DNA of 64,000 nucleotides from Deltaproteobacteria bacterium. GTDB lineage: Bacteria > Myxococcota_A > Polyangia > DRWM01 > JAAZOP01. Of the stretch, positions 25,173 through 34,866 are shown one piece after another. The position numbers and the translations under genes were made by a program. The DNA lies in assembly GCA_016218815.1 (NCBI GenBank), contig JACRCX010000028.1:1-64000 (forward strand). The letters run 5' to 3'. A model generated the notes under the pieces. It had not been told where the DNA came from. It made no database searches and saw only the letters and a list, made by a program, of their open reading frames with translations. How positions within the stretch are numbered: the first letter of the stretch is position 1; each line of letters begins with the position of its first letter.

Positions 25173-28100
25173 GCGAAGCGCGATGCAAGGAAGTGGACGA
25201 TCGTCTGGCCGAGCTGGTCGACGGCGAGCCGGCGGCGGTGCAGGAGTTCTCGTCCCATCTGGCGACGTGCCGCGAGTGCGCCGCGAAGCTGGAAGGGGCG
25301 AAACGCACCGCGGCGTGGCTGCGGCGAGCGGTCGACGAAGTCTCGCCGAAGTCGCTGGAGGCCGACGCGATTTTTCGCCTGGCCCAGGAGCGCGCCAGGG
25401 CCCGCACCCGTCGCACCGCCGCCTGGATCGGCGGGGCCGCGGCCCTGGCCGCTTCCGTCGCCGCCGTCGTCTACTTCTCGATCGGGACGGGCGAGGGGAC
25501 GGACTCGCAGCCGCAGGGCCCGGCACCGGTCGCGGCGGCACACGACGCTGCGGCGCCACAGGCACCGGTGGAGCCCCAGGCCCCCTTGCCGAACGGCGTC
25601 CGGGCCCGGCTCGTCGCCGTGCTCGCGCCCGAAGGCGCCGCCGTCGAGGTGAAGACGGCGGATGGGTCGCAGAGCCTGGCCAAGGGTGCAGGACCGGTCG
25701 ACCTGCCGGCCGGCGCGACGGTGACCACCGACGCCCGGACCCTCGCCACCCTCACCATGTCCGACGGCACGACCCTGAGCCTGGACCGCGCGACGTCGCT
25801 CACCTTCGACCTGGACGACGAGGATCTGCTGCGGGTCGGGTCGGGACAGGTGCTGGCGGACGTGATTCCGCGCGAGGCGGGGCGTCCCAGGCTGCGCGTG
25901 GCGCTGCCCACGGGCGAGCTCAGCGTGCTGGGCACGAAGTTCTCGGTGCGGGCGGAGGACGACGAATCGCGGGTCGACGTGGCGCGCGGCGTGGTCGAGG
26001 TCCGCGGCGGCTCGGGTGAGCCGGTGCGGGCCGCGGCGGGCCAGGAGGCAGTGATCCCGCGCGAGGGCGTGCCGATCGTCGCGCAGGTCCGCGACCTCTC
26101 CGCTGTGCTGGCGTGGGCCGACGACCTGGACGAGGGCGAGAAGGCGCCGCGGGGACTGGGGTCGCTGTCCGCGAACCCGCCCGGGCGCCCGGAACGGCAG
26201 CGCGACCTCGACCTGGCCAGCCACAAGGTGACCGTGCGCATCCAAGGGCCGGTGGCGCGGACCGAGGTCGAAGAGGTCTTCCAGAACGACACCGGCGAGC
26301 GGCTGGAGGGCGTGTACAAGTTCCCGTTGCCGCCCGGCGCGTCGATCGCGCGCCTGGCGCTCGAGGTGAACGGCAAGCTGGAGGAGGGGGCGTTCGTCGA
26401 GTCCGAGCGCGCGACGCGCATCTGGCGCGGCGTGATCCGCCACGCGACGCCGCAGCCGGTACGCCGCCCGCACGAGGAGTACATCTGGGTGCCGGGACCG
26501 TGGCGCGACCCGGCGCTCCTGCAGTGGCAGAAGGGCAACGAGTTCGAGCTGCGCATCTTCCCCATCGAGCCGCACGCCTCGCGACGCGTGATCATCGCCT
26601 ACACCGAAGTGCTGCGCCCGGTGGGCACGCACCGCCGCTACGTCTATCCGCTGCCCTTCGACGAGGGCGGCTCGACGAAGTCCGGCGAGTTCTCCTTCGA
26701 CGCGCGCATCGGCGGCGCGGACGAGGGGACCAAGGTCCGCAGCCTGGGCTACGACGTCGCCGTCACCGTCAAGGACGGCGCGCCCGAGGCGACTTTTTCC
26801 AAGAGCGACTTCGCGCCCACCGGCGACCTGGTCCTCGACTACGCACTCCCGGCGAAAGAGGCCGGCCTCTCCGCCGTCACCTACAAGGCGGGTGAGGAGG
26901 AAGCGAGCGGACGAGCGGACGAGCGGACGAGCGGACGAGCGGATGAGGAGGGGGGCGACGCGGCGGGCTACGTCCTCCTCACGATCCGCCCCGATCTGCC
27001 GATCAAGGGCGATCCGAAGCCGCGCGACGTGCTCTACGTCATCGACTCGTCGTACTCGGCGTTCGGCGACCGTTACCAGTGGCAGGTGAAGCTGGTGCGG
27101 TCGATGATCGAGCAGATGGACCATCGCGACCGTTTCCAGGTGCTCGCGTGCGACCTCGACTGCACCGCCCTGTGGGACTCGTTCCAGGAGCCGACGGCGC
27201 GCAACGCGGAGGAGGCGTCGACGCGGCTCGGGCGGATCGAGCCCGGACAGGCGACCGACGTGGGCGCGGCGTTCGCGGCGGCGGCGCGCGAGATGCGCGA
27301 GCGCGGGAGCGGCGCGGGGGAGCGGGACGCGCGGATCGTGTACCTGGGCGACGGCGTGGCGTCCGCGGGCGAGCTCGACGCGGGACGGTTGGCCGTGGAG
27401 GCGCTGGGCGAGCTGGAAGGGGCGAGCGTCCGGGTGTCGACGATCGGCACGGGCGCCGAGGCCGACGAGCTGGTGCTTTCGACGCTGGCGCGTCGCGGCG
27501 GGGGCTCGTACTTCGCGTTCACGCCGGGCCGTTCCGTCCGTTCGCTGGCGCTGGCGGCCTTGTCGGCGCAGTACGGGGCCGCGCTGGAGGACGCGCAGCT
27601 CAGCCTGCCCGCGGGGCTCTCGGAGGCGCAGCCGCGGGACCTGCCTGCCGTGCGCGCCGGCGACGAGCTGATCGTCGTGGCACGGATGGACGACCACGTG
27701 CAGGGCGAGGTCGTGCTCAAGGGCAAGGTGGGCGGGGAAGACTACGAGCAGCGCTACCCGATCGACCTCGAGGTCACGAGCGCGAAAGGCAACTCCTTCG
27801 TGCCCCGGCTGTGGGCCGAGGCGAAGATCGCCGACCTGACGCTGGCGGACGCCGAGGCGAACAAGGACAAGATCGTCGAATTGTCCCAGGAGCACCGCGC
27901 GCTCTCGCGCTTCACGTCGCTGCTCGTGCTGGAGAGCGAGGCGATGTACGAGGCGTACGACATCGATCGTCCGGAGCTGGCCGAAGACTGGACCGGGGAG
28001 GAGGCGATCGCCGAGCAGAGCTTCGGCGGGGCGGTCGAGCACTCGCTGGCGGCCGGCGCGAGCGGCGGCGGTGGGGACGAGGGTGAGATGGACGCGCTGG

Positions 28101-29320
28101 ACGGCGCCGGCCGGGCGGGCGGACGAACGGCGCGCGCCTCGGGCCCGGCGCCGGCGGCCCCGGCGGTGGGAACGATCGTGCTCGACGCCGGCACGCCGCT
28201 CGAACGGCGAGTGCCGGACACCGGGGCCGATCGGGAGCGAGCGAGGGCGGAGGAGATGCCGGCCCCGCGGTCCGGCGGGCAGTGGATGCGGCGCACCTGG
28301 CAGCGTCGGGCGACCATCGAAGGGCCGGTCTCCGTGCGCAACTGGGAGGAGCGGCGGCTCGAGGAGCTGAAGACGGCGCTGGAGGAGAAGCCCGACTCCC
28401 GCGATCGCACCAAGGCGCTGTACCTGGCGCTGTCGCGGGCCGGGAAGATCGAGGAAGCGCTGGATCTGGCCGAGACGTGGTGGGCGAAGGACCGGCTGGA
28501 TCCGGAGGCGCTGGAGCGGATGGCGCTGTCGGAGCAGTCGCTGGGGCATGGCGGGCGCGCCTTGCGGCTCCTGGGCAGCATGGCGGACCTGCGCCCCAGG
28601 GACGTGGAGCTGCAGAAGCGGCTGGCCGGCGCGTACGAGGCGGCAGGAGAGTACTCCGACGCGTGCGCGCACCGCCGCGCGGTCGCCTCGATCGTGCCCG
28701 ACGACGCCGAAGCGGCGAAGGCGGCCTACCGCTGCCTGTCGTGGTTGGGGCGCAGCGAAAAGGCCGATTCGCTCATCGAGCGCTTCGGCAACGAGATGAC
28801 GCGCTCGCGACTGCGCTCGCAGCTCGACACGTCCGAGCCCGTGGCGCCGGACGTGCGCGGCGACCTGCGGATCGAGGCGAGCTGGGACGAGTCCGCGGAT
28901 CTCGACCTCGTCCTGGTGCACCCCGACGGCCGGCGGTCCTCCTGGACGGGCGGCGTGACCGGCACCATGGCGAAGTACGCCGACGACGACCGCCGCGAGA
29001 ACCTCGGCTTCCGCCGCCTCCAGACCGGTCTGTACCGCATCGAGATCGTGCGGCACGGCGCGGCGAAGGCGGTGGACGAGCCCGACGAGGCGAGCGACGA
29101 AGAAGGGGAGCGAGCGGTCGAGCGGTCGAGCGGTCGAGCGGTCACGGCGGAGGATGTGCGGGGCGAGGTGACCATCCGCGCGATGGGCACGACGCGCCGC
29201 CTGTCGTTCTCGCTGGGCGACGACGACGTCCGCGTGCCGGTCGCGTCGGTGGAGGTCGAGCGATTCGAGGTCATGGTCCCGGTCGACGGCCCGCCCGAAC
29301 CCACCCGCTGGATCGAGTAG
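25169..29320 (+). CDS. membrane anti-sigma/FecR/VIT/vWA multidomain protein
   Basis: A 1383-residue protein encoded directly after the sigma factor. Residues 30-37 (HLATCREC) form the HxxxCxxC zinc anti-sigma motif. One membrane span lies at about 83-105. Outside it come a FecR-like beta domain (about 150-290), a VIT domain (about 340-470, VEEVFQNDTGERLEGVYKFP), and a vWA domain from about 618 with the MIDAS motif DSSYS. TPR-like helices follow around 1075-1200. A DUF2135/YfaP-like domain (LRIEASWDESADLDLVLVHP) lies near 1230. Two linkers are encoded by 8-nt DNA repeats. The layout suggests a sensor whose extracytoplasmic vWA/VIT part signals to the sigma factor. Known families, unusual combination. 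Confidence 0.88.
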   Translation: MSEARCKEVDDRLAELVDGEPAAVQEFSSHLATCRECAAKLEGAKRTAAWLRRAVDEVSPKSLEADAIFRLAQERARARTRRTAAWIGGAAALAASVAAVVYFSIGTGEGTDSQPQGPAPVAAAHDAAAPQAPVEPQAPLPNGVRARLVAVLAPEGAAVEVKTADGSQSLAKGAGPVDLPAGATVTTDARTLATLTMSDGTTLSLDRATSLTFDLDDEDLLRVGSGQVLADVIPREAGRPRLRVALPTGELSVLGTKFSVRAEDDESRVDVARGVVEVRGGSGEPVRAAAGQEAVIPREGVPIVAQVRDLSAVLAWADDLDEGEKAPRGLGSLSANPPGRPERQRDLDLASHKVTVRIQGPVARTEVEEVFQNDTGERLEGVYKFPLPPGASIARLALEVNGKLEEGAFVESERATRIWRGVIRHATPQPVRRPHEEYIWVPGPWRDPALLQWQKGNEFELRIFPIEPHASRRVIIAYTEVLRPVGTHRRYVYPLPFDEGGSTKSGEFSFDARIGGADEGTKVRSLGYDVAVTVKDGAPEATFSKSDFAPTGDLVLDYALPAKEAGLSAVTYKAGEEEASGRADERTSGRADEEGGDAAGYVLLTIRPDLPIKGDPKPRDVLYVIDSSYSAFGDRYQWQVKLVRSMIEQMDHRDRFQVLACDLDCTALWDSFQEPTARNAEEASTRLGRIEPGQATDVGAAFAAAAREMRERGSGAGERDARIVYLGDGVASAGELDAGRLAVEALGELEGASVRVSTIGTGAEADELVLSTLARRGGGSYFAFTPGRSVRSLALAALSAQYGAALEDAQLSLPAGLSEAQPRDLPAVRAGDELIVVARMDDHVQGEVVLKGKVGGEDYEQRYPIDLEVTSAKGNSFVPRLWAEAKIADLTLADAEANKDKIVELSQEHRALSRFTSLLVLESEAMYEAYDIDRPELAEDWTGEEAIAEQSFGGAVEHSLAAGASGGGGDEGEMDALDGAGRAGGRTARASGPAPAAPAVGTIVLDAGTPLERRVPDTGADRERARAEEMPAPRSGGQWMRRTWQRRATIEGPVSVRNWEERRLEELKTALEEKPDSRDRTKALYLALSRAGKIEEALDLAETWWAKDRLDPEALERMALSEQSLGHGGRALRLLGSMADLRPRDVELQKRLAGAYEAAGEYSDACAHRRAVASIVPDDAEAAKAAYRCLSWLGRSEKADSLIERFGNEMTRSRLRSQLDTSEPVAPDVRGDLRIEASWDESADLDLVLVHPDGRRSSWTGGVTGTMAKYADDDRRENLGFRRLQTGLYRIEIVRHGAAKAVDEPDEASDEEGERAVERSSGRAVTAEDVRGEVTIRAMGTTRRLSFSLGDDDVRVPVASVEVERFEVMVPVDGPPEPTRWIE
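26905..26946. repeat. 8-nt tandem repeat (gagcggac) inside the vWA protein gene
   Basis: About five copies of gagcggac encode the octapeptide-like linker SGRADERTSGRADE just before the vWA domain. Eight is not a multiple of three, so copy-number change by one would shift the frame. Confidence 0.75.
29112..29142. repeat. 8-nt tandem repeat (gagcggtc) near the end of the vWA protein gene
   Basis: About four copies of gagcggtc encode RAVERSSGRAV, a second repeat-derived linker close to the C-terminal end. Confidence 0.7.
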
Positions 29321-29353
29321 CACGTCCCGCACTTCCTGCTTCGGAGGCCGGGA

Positions 29354-29398
29354 ACCGAATCTCGCGCAGAGACGCAGAGACGCAGAGACGCAGAGGGG
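29354..29398 (+). repeat. 30-nt dispersed repeat with 8-nt tandem (gcagagac)
   Basis: The block starting accgaatctcgcgcagaga matches the reverse complement of 62300-62329 at 29 of 30 positions and runs into further gcagagac units. It fills the gap after the vWA protein gene. Confidence 0.8.
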
Positions 29399-29468
29399 GA
29401 CGACTGGCCCGGCGGCGTGGCGGTCGGGGGGGCCCTCGTGCGACAATGCCCATCGCGAGGAGGCGGCC

Positions 29469-29939
29469 ATGTACCTGGACAAGAAGGCGGTGATCGTCGT
29501 GGGAGCGTTCGCGGCGGTCGTGATCGGACTGCTGGCGTGGAACATCGTCGCGACGGGGGGGGCGACGCGGGCCGCGGAGGAAGCGACGGCGGCCGTCGCG
29601 GCGACGACGAAGCAGTGCTCGACGTGCGGCGGGTCGCTGACGCGCAAGGACGTGGACGACGCGCTGGCGCAGCTCCGGAGCGACGTCGCGACCAACGTGG
29701 TCATGACGCGCGGCGTGCGCGACGACACGCTGGCCATCCGCTCGGCGCAGCCCGACCTCGAGCCGATCGTGCACTTCCTCCGCTTCTCGGACGCCTACAC
29801 GGAGATGCTGCTCGAGGAGCTGGCGCGGCGCGCGCGGGTCGACATCGGCGCCGCGCGCGCGGAGGTGGACAAGATGTTCGAGGGGCACGGGGGGAAGCCG
29901 GCGGGCTGGTTCTGGGGGCCCGTTCCCGCGTCGCCGTAG
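29469..29939 (+). CDS. single-span membrane protein, function unknown
   Basis: A 156-residue protein with an N-terminal membrane anchor (KAVIVVGAFAAVVIGLLAWN). A short Ala/Thr linker follows, then a CSTCGG pair and a helical domain (DVDDALAQLRSDVATNVVMT, EMLLEELARRARVDIGAARA). GAGGAGG lies 6 nt before the ATG. The CxxC could bind metal or be a redox pair, but no thioredoxin-like fold is evident. No family recognised. It is convergent with birA. Confidence 0.6.
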   Translation: MYLDKKAVIVVGAFAAVVIGLLAWNIVATGGATRAAEEATAAVAATTKQCSTCGGSLTRKDVDDALAQLRSDVATNVVMTRGVRDDTLAIRSAQPDLEPIVHFLRFSDAYTEMLLEELARRARVDIGAARAEVDKMFEGHGGKPAGWFWGPVPASP

Positions 29940-29997
29940 GCTGGCTCGTGACCCGGTGCGCTCCCATCAACCCTCCCATCCGCTCGCGACGCGCCGG

Positions 29998-30783
29998 CTA
30001 CGACAGCTCGACCGCGTCCGCCGTCACGGACACCTCGCGGCCGTCGTCCCCGCGCAGGACCAACGCTCCGTCCGCGGCCAGGCGGAGCAGCGTCCCATCG
30101 ACCCCGCCCGCACGGGCCCTCCGCCCCCACAGGTCGGATCGCGCCGACCACGCCGGGACCACCCAGCCCAGTCCCTCGCGGCGGAACGAGTCCACCGCGG
30201 GCTCGAGACCAGCGAGCAGCGCCGCAAGCGCGTCGTCCAGGGAGACCACGAGGCCCGTTTCGACGGCGATCGACGAGGCGATCGGCGCCAGGTCGGGCGG
30301 AAACCCCGACTGCGCCGCGTTGAGGCCGATGCCGACGATTGCGGCGCCGGACGGCGACGGCTCGGGCGGACGGCGGCCTCCCGGCGGGCGCGGCGCGCCG
30401 GGACCTCTCTCCCCCACCCACTCCGTGAGGATCCCGGCGAGCTTGCGCGCCCCCGCAAGCACGTCGTTGGGCCACTTGAGCGTCGCGCGAGAAACCCCCA
30501 GTGCGCGGACCGCGTCGAGCGTTCCGACGCCCACCGCGAGCGTGAGCCCGGTCGCCGCCGCGGCGCTCTCGAAACCTCGCAGGAGGAAGGAAACGTAGAG
30601 CCCTCCGTCGTCGGAGGAGTGCCACGCACGCCCGACGCGCCCGCGGCCCGCGGACTGACGGCGCGCGACGACGACGTATCCGTCCGGCGCCCCCGCGCGC
30701 AACGCCGCCGCGCACTCCTCCATCGTCGAGCCCACGACGTCCCGGCGATCCAGGGAGCGGCCGAGCCATACAGGGAAGCTCAC
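29998..30783 (-). CDS. birA: biotin--[acetyl-CoA-carboxylase] ligase
   Basis: A 261-residue biotin protein ligase that attaches biotin to carboxylase carrier domains. Motifs: QSAGRGRVGRAWHSSDDGGL for the biotinyl-AMP loop, LKWPNDVL and GIGLN. There is no N-terminal helix-turn-helix, so it is the monofunctional type without repressor activity. The start is the GTG at 30783, which lies 4 nt after the stop of the MopE-type lipoprotein gene; an ATG farther in would cut the fold. nadC and birA are often adjacent; here a lipoprotein gene separates them. Confidence 0.93.
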   Translation of the reverse strand: MSFPVWLGRSLDRRDVVGSTMEECAAALRAGAPDGYVVVARRQSAGRGRVGRAWHSSDDGGLYVSFLLRGFESAAAATGLTLAVGVGTLDAVRALGVSRATLKWPNDVLAGARKLAGILTEWVGERGPGAPRPPGGRRPPEPSPSGAAIVGIGLNAAQSGFPPDLAPIASSIAVETGLVVSLDDALAALLAGLEPAVDSFRREGLGWVVPAWSARSDLWGRRARAGGVDGTLLRLAADGALVLRGDDGREVSVTADAVELS

Positions 30784-30787
30784 AGCG

Positions 30788-32611
30788 TCAGATGCCGGTG
30801 ATGTCGAGCTGGAAGGTGCCGCAGGCCGTCGCGTCGGCGCGGGCCTGGTCGACGAAGACGTAGTAGATGCCCTCGCCCAGCGACTGGGAGAGGCGGGAAG
30901 CGCCGGGCACGGAGCCGGTCGTACAGCTCGGATCGTTGTCGTTGCAGGCAATCTGGGAGGCGGAGGAGGTGCAATCCGTGCGGAGGTGGAGGACGGTGTC
31001 GGCGCCGAGGCCGAAGTTGCAGGTGGAGAGGGTGACGGTGCGGGTCTCGCCCAGTGCGAAGTAGTAGACTGCTTCGCCGCCGGCACCGCCGCAGCCGCCC
31101 GTGTACTCGTTGGAGAAGGTGCACGTCGAGCCGCTCGCCGACCAGGCGCCGGGGTCAATGCGGATCGGGCTGCCGCAGCGATCGCCGGCCGTGTCAGTGG
31201 GCGTGATGTAGACGTGGAGCGCGTACGGGCCGTAGGAGTAGGAGGAGTAGCCGTCGAGCGTGATGTAGTAGCGGCCAGGGGCGAGGGCGCGCGCGGACAC
31301 CGCCGAGGTGTTGACGAACGAGCCGGTCGGTCCGCCCACGGGGTTGACGTCGTCGTTGCAGCCGAGGGTCCCGCCGCCGCAGGTGGTGCCGAGGTACAAC
31401 ACCGAATCGAGGTAGTAGTCGCTGCCCACGGTGTTGATGAACACGTCGGACGTGACGCTCAGGTCGAAGTAGAAGTAGGCGTCCGGAGCCTCGTAGGGCG
31501 GCGTGACGGTGACGCAAGAGGCCGGCGGGAGGGTGTTGTTCACGTACCCCGTCGTGTCGCCGGTGAAAGTGCCGCCGCCGGAGACGTTGAGCGGCGAGGC
31601 GCAGGTGTCGTTGCTTCCCCCGCAGCCCTCGTCGGTCGCGCCGTCGCAGTCGTCGTCCACGCCGTTGGCGCACGTCTCGGCCGGGGGCGTGCAGGCCGAC
31701 GGGAGCGTGCAGGTGCCGGAGCAGGTCCGGGTGCCGGTGGTGCCGCAGGTCGTGGTGCAGCGGCTGGCCGAACCCGCGACGCAGGCAAAGCCGTTGTCGG
31801 GAAAGCCGTCGCAGTCGTCGTCCACGCCGTTGCAGGTCTCGTGCGGCGGGACGCACGCCCCGGGCACGCAAGTCGCGGAGCAGCTCGCGGTCCCGGTGCT
31901 GCCGCAGGTGGTGGTGCAGTAGTCGGTGCGGCCGGCGCAGCAGCCGAAGCCGTCGTCGCAGATCCAGTTGCAGTCGTCGTCGGCGCCGTTGCACGTCTCC
32001 GCCGGCGGGACGCAGATCTCGGGGGGCGGGAGGGCGCAGCCCGGCTGGCAGTAGCCCCAGCCGGAATTGCCGCAGATTGTCGTGCAGCCGACCGTCGAGC
32101 CGAGCAGGCAGGGGAAACCCTCATCGGTCGCGCCGTCGCAATCGTCGTCGCGCCCGTTGCACACCTCGGGCGGGCTCGGCACGCAGCCACCGTCCCCGTC
32201 CGCGTCCGCGTCCGCATCCGCGTCGGCATCCGCGTCGCCATCCGCATCCGCGTCGGCATCCGCGTCGCCATCCGCATCCGCGTCGGCATCCGCGTCGGCG
32301 TCGGCGTCCGCGTCGGCGTCCGCGTCGGCATCCGCGTCGGCGTCCGCGTCGGCATCCGCGGCGGCGTCCGCGGCGACATCCGCGTCGGCATCCGCGTCGG
32401 GGCCGTCAGGCGAGTGGTCGGCGGTCCCGTCGGTCGTGTCATCGCCGCCGTCGAGGTCCGGGACGCAGGCCCCGAGGAAGCAGGTGAAGCCCGGCTCGCA
32501 TCCGCCGGCGCAGTCCTCGGTGCCGCCGCCGCAGGCGGCGGCGGAGGCAAGAGTAAGCGCGACGACGATGGTTCCCGAGAGCATGGAGCAGCTTCTCGAT
32601 CCCGTTTGCAT
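30788..32611 (-). CDS. MopE-type lipoprotein with Asp-Ala tract
   Basis: A 607-residue lipoprotein (signal [15 protein letters not shown]). [17 protein letters not shown] Cys-rich motif is followed by an acidic Asp-Ala tract of about 70 residues. Four repeats of the type [18 protein letters not shown] come next, the putative metal-binding motif found in MopE and many myxobacterial proteins. The last 270 residues hold two PPC-like beta domains ([39 protein letters not shown]). GGAGG lies 6 nt before the ATG at 32611. It probably binds Ca2+ or Cu at the cell surface. It is inserted between nadC and birA, which otherwise tend to be neighbours. Confidence 0.82.
   Translation of the reverse strand: MQTGSRSCSMLSGTIVVALTLASAAACGGGTEDCAGGCEPGFTCFLGACVPDLDGGDDTTDGTADHSPDGPDADADADVAADAAADADADADADADADADADADADADADADADGDADADADADGDADADADADADADGDGGCVPSPPEVCNGRDDDCDGATDEGFPCLLGSTVGCTTICGNSGWGYCQPGCALPPPEICVPPAETCNGADDDCNWICDDGFGCCAGRTDYCTTTCGSTGTASCSATCVPGACVPPHETCNGVDDDCDGFPDNGFACVAGSASRCTTTCGTTGTRTCSGTCTLPSACTPPAETCANGVDDDCDGATDEGCGGSNDTCASPLNVSGGGTFTGDTTGYVNNTLPPASCVTVTPPYEAPDAYFYFDLSVTSDVFINTVGSDYYLDSVLYLGTTCGGGTLGCNDDVNPVGGPTGSFVNTSAVSARALAPGRYYITLDGYSSYSYGPYALHVYITPTDTAGDRCGSPIRIDPGAWSASGSTCTFSNEYTGGCGGAGGEAVYYFALGETRTVTLSTCNFGLGADTVLHLRTDCTSSASQIACNDNDPSCTTGSVPGASRLSQSLGEGIYYVFVDQARADATACGTFQLDITGI
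32197..32402. repeat. hexanucleotide repeat (gcgtcc/gcatcc) encoding Asp-Ala
   Basis: About 200 nt of 6-nt units (gcgtcc, gcatcc, gcgtcg, gcatcg) in frame in the lipoprotein gene. In-frame gain or loss of units would vary the length of the Asp-Ala spacer without breaking the gene. Confidence 0.85.
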
Positions 32612-32746
32612 GCACGTCCTCCCGATCCTCCGGCAGACGATCCCCTTTTCAGGCGGCCCTTAGTCGCCCCGACGGCTCCCAGCATTCAACGGGGGGGGTG
32701 ATCCCGCAAGTTGTTTCGCGGAATTGTGTGCGATGCCGAACGCGGC

Positions 32747-33592
<846 letters not shown>

Positions 33593-33676
33593 CCGCTGAT
33601 CCTTTCCGCCGGTCGCCGCCGGCCGGGCGCCTTCGCCGTGCGGGTCGTCGCGCTCGTCCAGATCCCCGCCCATCGC

Positions 33677-34381
33677 CTACGTCATATACCCGAAGTACAG
33701 GGCGTCGCCCAGGACGTTGCTGGCGCCGTGGAAGAGGATGGGGGCCAGGAGCGAGCCGGTCCAGTGACGCAGGACCCCGAAGACGAGCGAGGGGAAGAAG
33801 ACGGCGAGGCGCGCGGGATCGGGGATGACCACGAAGTGCAGCAGCGCGAAGGCGAGGCTGGTCAGCGGAACGGCCCAGCCGAGCGGAATCCCGCGCCAGG
33901 TGCGGGACGGCAGGCGGCGTTCCACCCGGGTCTGGAGGTAGCCGCGGAACAGGGCTTCCTCGGGCAGCGCCACGACCAGGAACTGCGCGAGCGCGATGTT
34001 CCAGTAGGCGTCGGGGAGCCGGTCGAACAGAAATGCGTGCGGCGGCTTCCACCACCATTCGAAGCCGACGATGAACGCCGGGAAGACGACGAGCATCAGG
34101 GCCACGGCAGCGGCGACGGCGCGCCAGGGGCGCTGCAGATGGAACCCGTAGTCCTCGATCCGCTCGCCCCGCCGCTCGACCACCCAGAACGGGACCATCA
34201 GGAAGAGCAGCTCGGCCAGCTCCTGCGCGTGAGGGCCGAGCACGGGGATGCGGCCGAGGCCCTGCACGGTGGCCACGGCGCCGAGCGCGCAGCCCAGGAA
34301 GACGAGGATCTCCTCGCGCAGGCCCCACCAGCGCGGATCGCGCGGGACGAGCGAGGGGCGGGCGGCGGCGGGTTCGGGCAT
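33677..34381 (-). CDS. CPBP-family intramembrane protease
   Basis: A 234-residue membrane protein of the CPBP (Abi/CAAX protease-like) family. Membrane segments are seen at about residues 25-45, 55-72, 90-112, 130-150 and onward. The catalytic motif LPEEALFRGYLQTRVE (EExxxR), then FALLHF and HGASNVLGD, supply the glutamate and histidines. Some members are myxosortases that cut surface proteins in Myxococcota, but no matching C-terminal sorting signal is seen here. The ATG at 34381 lies 9 nt after a TACGAT -10 and has no ribosome site. Confidence 0.88.
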   Translation of the reverse strand: MPEPAAARPSLVPRDPRWWGLREEILVFLGCALGAVATVQGLGRIPVLGPHAQELAELLFLMVPFWVVERRGERIEDYGFHLQRPWRAVAAAVALMLVVFPAFIVGFEWWWKPPHAFLFDRLPDAYWNIALAQFLVVALPEEALFRGYLQTRVERRLPSRTWRGIPLGWAVPLTSLAFALLHFVVIPDPARLAVFFPSLVFGVLRHWTGSLLAPILFHGASNVLGDALYFGYMT

Positions 34382-34390
34382 GGGGGGGCG

Positions 34391-34446
34391 ATCGTAGGAC
34401 ACTCGGGCGCCGCGCGTCGACGGAGAAGGACGACCTGCGGTAGCCT
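34391..34446. promoter_or_regulatory. divergent promoters sharing a palindromic -35
   Basis: CGTCGACG at 34415-34422 reads TCGACG on both strands. Leftward, 18 nt then TACGAT (34391-34396) and 9 nt to the CPBP ATG. Rightward, 18 nt then TAGCCT (34441-34446) and 6 nt to the DUF167 ATG. The symmetry and the short distance to both starts support two leaderless transcripts. Confidence 0.5.
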
Positions 34447-34452
34447 GCACGT

Positions 34453-34764
34453 ATGGCGACTTGGTGTCGGGCGTCGGGCGAGGGGACGCTGTTGGATGTG
34501 GTGGTGCAGCCGAAGGCTTCGCGCGAGGGGATCGGGCCGGTGCAGGGGGAGCGGCTCAAGGTGCGGGTGCACGCGCCGCCGGCGGACAACGAGGCGAACG
34601 AGGCGGTGGTGGCGCTTGTTGCGAAGCGGGTCGGCGTGCCGAAGTCGGCGGTCACGATCGCCAGCGGGCGGACAGGACGGCGCAAGACCCTGCTCGTGCG
34701 CGGCCTGGCGCCCGGTGTCGTACTCGCGCGCCTCGGCGAGGGTGCCGGGCCACCCGTCGGTTAG
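34453..34764 (+). CDS. DUF167/YggU family protein
   Basis: A 103-residue small basic protein of the YggU/DUF167 family, found in most bacteria with no settled function. Recognised by VVVQPKASREGIGPVQGERL, VRVHAPPADNEANEAVVALV and IASGRTGRRKTLLVRG. The length is normal for the family. No Shine-Dalgarno is visible; the ATG at 34453 lies 6 nt after a TAGCCT -10. It is divergent from the CPBP protease. Confidence 0.88.
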   Translation: MATWCRASGEGTLLDVVVQPKASREGIGPVQGERLKVRVHAPPADNEANEAVVALVAKRVGVPKSAVTIASGRTGRRKTLLVRGLAPGVVLARLGEGAGPPVG

Positions 34765-34866
34765 ATGATTCCCGTGGTAGCGGCCAGGCGCAGGCCCGAG
34801 CGAGCGAAGCGAGTCGAGGGCCAAGCCCGCCGATCCGCCTGTCGGATGCGGCGACGCCGCGACGGG

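Noticed and set aside
32197-32402. Repeat array resembling a CRISPR
   Set aside because: Units are 6 nt with no spacers and are in frame in a protein gene. No CRISPR array or cas gene is in the window.
30986-32701. Plus-strand open frame opposite the MopE-type lipoprotein
   Set aside because: Reads as Val/Arg/Gly repeats created by the Asp-Ala tract on the other strand; no start signal or family.
33677-34381. Myxosortase function for the CPBP protease
   Set aside because: No protein in the window ends with a recognisable sorting signal (Cys, membrane span, Arg cluster), so there is no local evidence for it.
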